A stretch of 64,000 nucleotides of DNA, from the NCBI RefSeq assembly GCF_014145675.1, contig NZ_JACGZW010000021.1:49189-113188 (forward strand), given 5' to 3'. Below, one piece after another: positions 58,088 to 64,000 of the stretch. The position numbers and the translations under genes are program-made. Numbering within the stretch: position 1 is the first letter of the stretch; every line of letters begins with the position of its first letter. The notes beneath the pieces are model-generated. The model did not search any database and was not told the DNA's origin. It saw nothing but the letters and a program-made list of their open reading frames with translations. The stretch is from Amycolatopsis dendrobii. Its GTDB lineage: Bacteria > Actinomycetota > Actinomycetes > Mycobacteriales > Pseudonocardiaceae.

Positions 58088-59425
58088 TCAGACCTCCGCT
58101 CCTGCCAACGCCACCTGCGCACGCACCGCCGGCTTGCGCAGGTAGCCGAACCACGTCACACCCACGCACACCGCGTAGAAGACCAGGAATCCGACGAACG
58201 CCGGAACGCCGCTGTGCGCTTCGGCGAACGACTGCCGGAAGGCGAGGTTGATGAACAACCCGCCCAGCGCGCCGATCGCACCTGCCAAGCCGATCAATGC
58301 CCCGGACAGCCGACGCGCGTTGCGCAATTCCGTCGCCTCGTCCGCACCGGCTTGAATCGCGGCCCGCGCCTTTACCTGGAAGATCGCCGGGATCATCTTG
58401 TACGTCGATCCGTTGCCGATTCCGGTGAGCACGAACAAAACGATGAACGCGGCGGTGAACGTCGCCAGCGAGTCCGCGGAAGAAGCCAGCACCAAGACCA
58501 CGGTCGCCAACGCCATCGCCCCGAATGTCGCGAAGGTGACGCGACCGCCGCCGATGCGGTCCGACAGCCATCCGCCGATCGGCCGGGACAGCGAACCCAG
58601 CAGCGGACCGAGGAACGTCACCGCGGCCGCCTGCAACGGCGTCCGGCCGAACTGGTTCTGCAGCACCAAACCGAAAGCGAAGCTGTAGCCGATGAAGGAA
58701 CCGAACGTGCCGACGTACAGCAGCGACATCACCCAGGTGTGTCCATAACGGACCACCTCGCGCATGGCCTTGGTGTCACCGCGAACACTGGCCAAGTTGT
58801 CCATGAACAACGCGGCGCACGTCGCGGCGATGACGATCAGGGGAAGGTAGATGTACAGGACCAATCGCGGCGCGGTCGCACCAGCGGTGCCGATGACGAG
58901 GAGTCCGACGAGCTGAATCACCGCGACGCCGAGGTTTCCGCCGCCGGCGTTCAATCCGAGCGCCCAGCCCTTGTACCGTTCTGGATAGAAGGTGTTGATG
59001 TTCGCCATCGAGGACGCGAAGTTGCCGCCGCCGACCCCGCCAAGCGCGGCCATCAGCACGAACGTGCCCAGCGAAGTACCCGGGTGCAGCACTATGGCGG
59101 TCAGCACTGTCGGAATGAGCAGCAGCACGGCGCTGATGACTGTCCAATTGCGACCGCCGAAGCGCGCGACCGCGAAGGTGTACGGGATCCGCATGATCGC
59201 GCCGACCACGGTCGGGGTGGAGACCAGCAGGAATTTGTCCGCCGCGCTGAACCCGTAGGCCGGGCCCATGAACAGCACCACGACCGACCACAAGGTCCAG
59301 ATCGAGAAGCCGATGTGCTCGGAGAACACGGAGAACCACAGATTGCGCCGGGCGACGCGCTTGCCGGTCGTTTCCCAGAACTCGTCGTCCTCGGGATCCC
59401 AATGCTCGATCCAACGGCGGGTCAT
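58088..59425 (-). CDS. nasK: Nitrate/nitrite transporter, NarK/NasA-type MFS protein
   Basis: A 445-residue major facilitator with twelve predicted helices. Family motifs include IGFSIWTLWSVVVLFMG, LLVSTPTVVGAIMRIPYTF, the nitrate signature GVGGGNFASSMANINTFYP and GWALGLNAGGGNLGVAVIQL, and later GGWLSDRIGGG and FVLTGIGNGSTYKMIP. It imports nitrate (or exchanges nitrite) to supply the reductases. The ATG at 59425 has a GAGGAGG ribosome site. nasK in A. mediterranei has the same place in its operon by my recollection. Confidence 0.94.
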   Translation of the reverse strand: MTRRWIEHWDPEDDEFWETTGKRVARRNLWFSVFSEHIGFSIWTLWSVVVLFMGPAYGFSAADKFLLVSTPTVVGAIMRIPYTFAVARFGGRNWTVISAVLLLIPTVLTAIVLHPGTSLGTFVLMAALGGVGGGNFASSMANINTFYPERYKGWALGLNAGGGNLGVAVIQLVGLLVIGTAGATAPRLVLYIYLPLIVIAATCAALFMDNLASVRGDTKAMREVVRYGHTWVMSLLYVGTFGSFIGYSFAFGLVLQNQFGRTPLQAAAVTFLGPLLGSLSRPIGGWLSDRIGGGRVTFATFGAMALATVVLVLASSADSLATFTAAFIVLFVLTGIGNGSTYKMIPAIFQVKARAAIQAGADEATELRNARRLSGALIGLAGAIGALGGLFINLAFRQSFAEAHSGVPAFVGFLVFYAVCVGVTWFGYLRKPAVRAQVALAGAEV

Positions 59426-59451
59426 GGCGTCCTCCTCGTTACCGGGGGCGG

Positions 59452-60876
59452 TCATTGCGCGGCCAGCCAGTCCGCGACCGCGCCGACCGTGTCGCGGCAG
59501 CTGCCGCATCCCGTGGTGGCGCGGGTGGTGCGGGCGAGTGCGGCAGCGTCGGTGGCGCCACCCCGCCAGGCTTCGATCAGCCGGCCTTTGGTCACCGCGT
59601 TGCAGCGGCAGATCACTGTGGACGAAGGAAGATCGGCTGGGCTCGCCGCCGTTGGCGCGCCCGCGGGCAGCGCACGGCCGAGCAGCACCGCGAGCCGGTC
59701 TTCGGGTACCGGAGTGCCCCGGTCGTGCAGCTGCGTCACGGTCGCCGCCGCGTCTGGCAGGCCGAGCAGGATCGCACCGGTCACCCGGTCGCCGCGGACG
59801 ACCAGCTTGCCGTACCTGCCGCCGGACGGATCGTCGAAGGTCACGACCTCGGCGGCGGCGTCCTCGCTGGTCACCTGCGTTTCGCCGAGCGCGGCGAGAT
59901 CGATGTCGCGGGCCTTGAGCCGGGTTACCGTGCGGGTGCCGCGGTAGCGCGCTGTGGCGTCCGAGCCGGTGAGCAGATCCGCGAGCACCGCGGCCTGTTC
60001 CCACGCGGGCTGCACCAATCCCGGTGGCGCACCGGGGTGCCGCGCGCAGTCGCCCAGCGCGTGGATGCGGCCGTCGCTGGTCCGGAGCAGATCGTCCACC
60101 AGGATTCCGCGGTCCACCGCCAGCCCGGCGGCTTCGGCGAGCGACGTCTCCGGGCGGACTCCGGCCGCGACCACGACCAGGTCTGCGGGAACGAAGCTGC
60201 CGTCGTCGAGTTTCAGACCGTCTCCGGGCAGGTGCCGAGCGGCCGTCACCTCGAACCGGAACGTCACGCCCAGCTCCGCCAGCCGACGGGCCAGCACCCG
60301 GCCCGCGCCGGAATCCAGTTGCCGCTCCAAGACGTGCGGCTGCGGATGCACCACGGTCACGTTCGCTCCGCGACCGGCCAGCCCTCGTGCGGCTTCCAGG
60401 CCGAGCAGCCCGCCGCCGAGTACCGCGACCGGCGCGCCCGGACGAGCGGCGTCCACGATGCGCGCGCAGTCGTCCAGCGTCCGGAACGCCACGACCTCCG
60501 GTCCGAGTTCGAGCCCTTCGACCGGCGGCAGCCAAGGCGCGGCTCCGGTCGCGAGAACGACCGCGTCGTAAGGAAATTCGTCAGTTTCAGTGCAGACGGC
60601 CCGGCGCACCGCGTCGATCCGCGTCACCCTGGTTCCGAGCCGCAGATCGACCCGGGTCTGCGCGGCCCACTCGGAATCGTGCAACCGCACCGTGTCCGGA
60701 CTCATCCCGCCTGCGACCACAGTGGACAGCAGCACCCGGTTGTAGGCCGGATGCGGTTCTTCGCCGAGCACGGTCAGCCGCACTCGGTCGCCTTCCGGAT
60801 CGCGCCGCCGGATCTCGTCGGCGAGCCGGGCCCCGGCCATTCCGTAACCAATGATGACGACGTTCCGCGCGCTCAT
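59452..60876 (-). CDS. FAD/NAD(P)-dependent electron-transfer subunit of assimilatory nitrate reductase
   Basis: A 474-residue NirB-N-like flavoprotein. It has VVIIGYGMAGARLADEIRRR (FAD), VAVLGGGLLGLEAARGL (NAD(P)), LHALGDCARH-like IHALGDCARHPGAP, and a C-terminal BFD-like [2Fe-2S] region with ICRCNAVTKGRL and TTGCGSCRDTVG. It is the right size and position to pass electrons from NAD(P)H to the molybdenum subunit NasA, equivalent to Klebsiella NasC. Its ATG overlaps the nasA stop by 4 bases. Confidence 0.88.
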   Translation of the reverse strand: MSARNVVIIGYGMAGARLADEIRRRDPEGDRVRLTVLGEEPHPAYNRVLLSTVVAGGMSPDTVRLHDSEWAAQTRVDLRLGTRVTRIDAVRRAVCTETDEFPYDAVVLATGAAPWLPPVEGLELGPEVVAFRTLDDCARIVDAARPGAPVAVLGGGLLGLEAARGLAGRGANVTVVHPQPHVLERQLDSGAGRVLARRLAELGVTFRFEVTAARHLPGDGLKLDDGSFVPADLVVVAAGVRPETSLAEAAGLAVDRGILVDDLLRTSDGRIHALGDCARHPGAPPGLVQPAWEQAAVLADLLTGSDATARYRGTRTVTRLKARDIDLAALGETQVTSEDAAAEVVTFDDPSGGRYGKLVVRGDRVTGAILLGLPDAAATVTQLHDRGTPVPEDRLAVLLGRALPAGAPTAASPADLPSSTVICRCNAVTKGRLIEAWRGGATDAAALARTTRATTGCGSCRDTVGAVADWLAAQ

Positions 60877-62909
60877 GCTTCCGCCCTCGCCAACGACACC
60901 GCGCACACCTTGAACTCCGGCATCCGGCTCACCGGGTCGAGCGCCGGGTTGGTCACCAGATTCGCCCGTGCCGCACCGGGAAAATGAAACGGCAGGAAGA
61001 CGAGGTCCGCCCGCATCGACGGCACGCACCGCACCCGCGCGACGGTTTCCCCGCGTCGCGATCGCACCAGCGCACGGTCGCCGTCGGCCAGTCCGGACCG
61101 CGCCGCGGTATCCGGATGCACTTCGACGAACACCTCTGGCACGACCGCCGTCAACTCCGCGATCCGGCGGGTCTGGGCTCCGGATTGGTAGTGCTGCAAT
61201 ACGCGACCGGTCGTGGCCTGCAACGGAAAAGCCTCGTCCGGCAGCTCAGCGGGTCCGCTGTGGTCAACCTCAGCGAACCGTGCCCGGCCGTCCGGATGCG
61301 CGAAACCGTCGAGAAACATTCGCGGCGTGCCTGGGTGCGTCTCGTCCGGAACCGGCCAGTGCAACGCTTCTCCGGACCGCAATCGTTGGTAAGTCACGCC
61401 GGAGTAGTCCGCGGCTCCGCCCTTCGACGCGGCACGCAGCTCCTCGAAGACCTCCCCCGCCTCGTCCGGGAACCTCTCCGCAGGTTGTCCAATGCGGACT
61501 GCGAGATCCCGCAACAACGACAGATCGCCGCGCACTCCGTCCGGCGGCTCGATCGAGCGTTGCCGCAAGAGGACTCGACCTTCGAGGTTGGTCAGCGTGC
61601 CCTCCTCCTCGGCCCATTGCGGGACCGGGAAGACCACGTCAGCCAGCTCCGCGGTTTCCGACAGGACGAAGTCCGCCACCACGAGAAGATCCAGACCGGC
61701 CAACCGATCCTGCACACGCGACGAGCGCGGTGCCGACACCACCGGATTGCTCCCGAACACCAGCAATGCCTTGATCGAATCGCCCAGCTCGTCGAGCAGT
61801 TCGACCGCCGACCGTCCGGGTCCGGGCAAGCTTTCCGCTGGCACGCCCCAAACCTGGGCGACATGCGCCCGCGCCGCCGGGTCGTCGATCTTGCGGTAGC
61901 CCGGCAGCTGATCCGCTTTCTGCCCGTGCTCGCGTCCGCCCTGGCCGTTGCCTTGCCCGGTCAGACAGCCGAAGCCGGATCCGGCGCGACCGGGCAATCC
62001 CAACGAGAGGGCGAGATTGATCCACCCGCCGACTGTCGCGGTGCCCGAAGCGTGTTGCTCCGTCCCACGCCCAGTAAGCACGTATGCGTTGCCTGCCCGA
62101 GCCAGCATTTCCGCGGCCTGCCGCTGATCCGCGGCCGAGACCCCGGTCACCCGCTCGACCCGTTCCGGCCACCACGTCGCGGCAATGCGCCACATTTCGT
62201 CGAATCCGGACGTCCGAAGATCCACATAGGACTTGTCCAGGTGTCCCTCGGCGACGACCGCGTGCAGAATTCCCAACGCCAGCGCGAGATCCGTGCCCGG
62301 CGCCGGCGCGAGATGCAGGGCGGCCCGCTCGGCTGTCGGCGTGCGACGCGGGTCGATGACGATCAGTTCCGCACTATCGAGATGCTGCATGAACGGCGGC
62401 ATCGTCTCGGCCGGGTTCGCCCCGGCGAGCAGCACGACATCCGCGTTCGCAAGATCGGTTACCGGAAACGGAAGTCCGCGGTCCACCCCGAACGCGCGCA
62501 TCCCGGCCGCGGCGGCCGAGGACATGCAGAATCGGCCGTTGTAGTCGATTTGCGACGTTCCGAGCGCGACCCGAGCGAATTTCCCGAGCAGGTAAGCCTT
62601 TTCGTTCGTGAGTCCGCCGCCGCCGAACACGGCGGCCGAATCCGCGCCGTGGTCCCGACGCGAGGCCAGCAGCCGGTCCGCGACGAAATCCAGTGCCTCG
62701 TCCCAGGGGACCGGCTGCAGTTCCCCGTCGCGGCGGAGCAGCGGGGAGCTCAGGCGTGCGCCGGATTTCAGCAGGGCGCCGGCGGTCCAGCCTTTCTGGC
62801 ACAGGCCGCCCGCGTTGACCGGGAAGTTCCTTGGCGTGACCCGGGTCTCGTCCAGGCGCATCCCGCACTGCAGAGCGCAGTACGGGCAATGTGTGTCGAC
62901 GTGCGGCAC
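60873..62909 (-). CDS. nasA: Assimilatory nitrate reductase catalytic subunit (molybdopterin)
   Basis: A 678-residue DMSO-reductase-family enzyme that reduces nitrate to nitrite in the cytoplasm. The N-terminal [4Fe-4S] motif is CPYCALQCGM with the fourth Cys in GLCQKGWT. Molybdopterin guanine dinucleotide regions include RFCMSSAAAAGMRAFG, ANPAETMPPFMQHL, VIDPRRTPTAERA and the C-terminal LFFPFHFPG-like FLPFHFPGAARANLVTN. No Tat signal is present, as for cytoplasmic assimilatory enzymes. The GTG at 62909 has GAGGAG upstream. It is the first gene of the operon. Confidence 0.95.
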   Translation of the reverse strand: MPHVDTHCPYCALQCGMRLDETRVTPRNFPVNAGGLCQKGWTAGALLKSGARLSSPLLRRDGELQPVPWDEALDFVADRLLASRRDHGADSAAVFGGGGLTNEKAYLLGKFARVALGTSQIDYNGRFCMSSAAAAGMRAFGVDRGLPFPVTDLANADVVLLAGANPAETMPPFMQHLDSAELIVIDPRRTPTAERAALHLAPAPGTDLALALGILHAVVAEGHLDKSYVDLRTSGFDEMWRIAATWWPERVERVTGVSAADQRQAAEMLARAGNAYVLTGRGTEQHASGTATVGGWINLALSLGLPGRAGSGFGCLTGQGNGQGGREHGQKADQLPGYRKIDDPAARAHVAQVWGVPAESLPGPGRSAVELLDELGDSIKALLVFGSNPVVSAPRSSRVQDRLAGLDLLVVADFVLSETAELADVVFPVPQWAEEEGTLTNLEGRVLLRQRSIEPPDGVRGDLSLLRDLAVRIGQPAERFPDEAGEVFEELRAASKGGAADYSGVTYQRLRSGEALHWPVPDETHPGTPRMFLDGFAHPDGRARFAEVDHSGPAELPDEAFPLQATTGRVLQHYQSGAQTRRIAELTAVVPEVFVEVHPDTAARSGLADGDRALVRSRRGETVARVRCVPSMRADLVFLPFHFPGAARANLVTNPALDPVSRMPEFKVCAVSLARAEA

Positions 62910-62953
62910 AGGCGCTCCTCGAGTCGGCGATGACCCGACGGTAAGGACGCCGT

Positions 62954-62990
62954 GTTACCTCGAAGTGCCGGAATGTTTCAGGCAGTTGAC
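62954..62990 (-). promoter_or_regulatory. Candidate GlnR-binding site upstream of nasA
   Basis: On the minus strand the order is GTCAA-n6-GAAAC, then after 16 bases GTAAC. GlnR boxes follow gTnAC-n6-GaAAC, so the first pair fits in 9 of 10 positions and GTAAC may be part of a second. The site centres about 63 bases upstream of the start codon, suitable for activation under nitrogen limitation; TACCGT (62938-62943) is a possible -10 box. Confidence 0.6.
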
Positions 62991-63024
62991 ATTGCCCGCC
63001 GTCACACCGGGGGTGCGCGGTGAG

Positions 63025-63822
63025 TCAGAGGATCGCGCTGACCTCGCGGGCCGCTGCGCGCAGGCCGTCCAATGCGGCATTCGTGGACTTGGGGTCCAAT
63101 GCGTGTGACGCGAGACGGAAGAGGATGGCACGCAGCAGGAGCTGGGGCCATTCGGGGAGGTGAGCCCAGCGCTCCAAGAGGGCTCCGGTCGCGCCGCCCC
63201 AGATCAGCGAGTCGACCGCGGCGATCGCCGCACCCCATTCGCCTGGGCGGTAATACGGGACGAAATCGACTACGCCGGGGGCTGCGTCGCCGTCGAAAAG
63301 CAGGCCGGCCAGGAGTTCGCCGTGAGCGACCTGGTGCGGGAGTTTGATCGGGCGGCGGGCCGGGGCCAGGATTTCGAACCAGCGGCCGCCTTTCTCCTCG
63401 GAGAGGGGACGGTCTTGTTCTTCCCAGGCGATTCGGTCGGCTATCGCGTCGATGTCGTCGCGTGCGGAGAGGAAGTCCGGTCGAGGAAGGTCTGCCGTTG
63501 CCCGGTGCAGGCGTACCGCGGCGAGGACTGCTTCGTCGCAGCGGTGCTCGGCGGCGCCGGGGAGGTAGCGCCAGGCTGACCAGTCTCCGACGATCCAGCG
63601 GCCGTCTCGCGAGCGGACTGGTTTGGCGATGCGGAGGCCGGGGTCTTCGGCGAAGTCCAGGGCTCGGGCGGTCCAGAGGGCTTGAGAGCGGTCGGTGACG
63701 CGTTTGAAGACCACGTCTCCGGCGTGCCAGGTTTCGGAGTCCGGGAGAAGGGTGATGGCGTCGGCGTCGCTGCCGAACGCGGAGCAGACGCGTTCGGAGG
63801 GACGTTCGAGGGTTGACCGCAC
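63025..63822 (-). CDS. TIGR02569-like protein (Rv3205c type), unknown function
   Basis: A 265-residue protein with a phosphotransferase-like layout: ERPSERVCSAFG, WHAGDVVFKRVTDRSQALWTARAL, GRWIVGDWSAWRYLPGA, then VAHGELLAGLLFDGDAAPGV and VVDFVPYYRPGEWGAAIAAVD, which resemble the catalytic and metal loops of aminoglycoside phosphotransferase-fold kinases. Actinobacterial TIGR02569 proteins have this pattern, but no substrate is known. The GTG at 63822 is chosen; the open frame extends to 63981 without conserved sequence. No ribosome site is visible, so it may be leaderless. Confidence 0.75.
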   Translation of the reverse strand: MRSTLERPSERVCSAFGSDADAITLLPDSETWHAGDVVFKRVTDRSQALWTARALDFAEDPGLRIAKPVRSRDGRWIVGDWSAWRYLPGAAEHRCDEAVLAAVRLHRATADLPRPDFLSARDDIDAIADRIAWEEQDRPLSEEKGGRWFEILAPARRPIKLPHQVAHGELLAGLLFDGDAAPGVVDFVPYYRPGEWGAAIAAVDSLIWGGATGALLERWAHLPEWPQLLLRAILFRLASHALDPKSTNAALDGLRAAAREVSAIL

Positions 63823-64000
63823 AAAGGGGGAGGTTACCCCGGGGTGGGCGTGGTTCCCGGGGAGACTCGCTGGTCGGTGATTCGGCTCGTCGCCTGGCGG
63901 CGACCTTGCCGGGGTGGTTGCGTGGGGCACCCCGAAGCTTGATTGTGCTGACGGTCTGGGCGCCTCGATGGTTGAGTGCACCGGCTGCGGTGTCGTAGGC
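63823..64000. other. Window edge without a recognisable gene
   Basis: 178 bases with no conserved coding sequence; the minus-strand frame here is an extension of the TIGR02569-like ORF. I see no terminator or RNA gene. Confidence 0.4.

Noticed and set aside
1..64000. Prophage, insertion sequence, integron or tRNA gene
   Set aside because: No transposase, integrase, phage structural gene, terminal repeat pair or cloverleaf-type sequence was recognised on either strand.

Overview
The window is high-GC (about 70% or more by eye) DNA with GTG and TTG starts and many 4-base ATGA/GTGA overlaps between genes. It reads as a chromosome segment of a filamentous or mycolic-acid-related actinobacterium. 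The best fit is Pseudonocardiales, probably Amycolatopsis: the nitrate assimilation operon has the nasACKBDEF-like order I recall from A. mediterranei, and adnAB, a TrkA-type K+ channel, an alkyltransferase-like protein, a CobC/RNase H fusion, Nif3, LMW-PTP, SURF1 and cobD keep mycobacterial-style neighbours. I see no phage, transposase, integrase, CRISPR or tRNA gene.

Layout. 1-1240: a SCO6745-family gene cut by the window edge, and the RNase P RNA gene rnpB (minus strand). 1.3-11.3 kb: an SfnG-like monooxygenase, an ArsB/SLC13-type permease, an AftB-like GT-C glycosyltransferase, then a conserved housekeeping block (RNase H/phosphatase, zinc-ribbon coiled coil, Nif3, LMW-PTP, SURF1, PaiB-like, CobD). 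11.3-14.1 kb: a gluconate module (GntR regulator divergent from gntK-gntP) with a paired palindromic operator. 14.1-16.05 kb: two small secreted proteins and an ArsR-SRPBCC pair with a textbook leaderless promoter. 16.05-22.9 kb: a ROK-controlled sugar ABC operon with a GH4 6-phospho-glycosidase and a BadF-type sugar kinase, translationally coupled throughout, including a 25-codon bridging ORF.

23.2-38.9 kb is an envelope and proteolysis island. It holds one operon RDD-DUF2207-DUF2207-M16-M16-NudC, a SpoIIM-family gene, one operon (membrane DUF)-DUF4129-DUF4350-MoxR-DUF58, and a YpfJ-type zinc metallopeptidase. Strong hairpin terminators close both operons. 39.1-47.7 kb carries the K+ channel, a DoxX-like protein, the AdnAB helicase-nuclease and an alkyltransferase-like protein.

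47.7-63 kb is the accessory part. It contains a tandem 30-bp palindromic repeat, an iron-box-controlled siderophore-interacting protein, a stand-alone HemD-like protein preceded by a degenerate tandem duplication of its own 5' end, a WYL regulator with DUF3224 and AlkZ-like neighbours, a squalene-cyclase-like protein, and the full nitrate assimilation operon (nasA, FAD subunit, nitrate transporter, nirB, nirD, nnaR, SUMF1-like protein) with a GlnR-like site upstream. A TIGR02569-like gene closes the window.

All calls rest on reading the sequence and recalled family knowledge. No database search was run, and residue positions and start codons are my own estimates.
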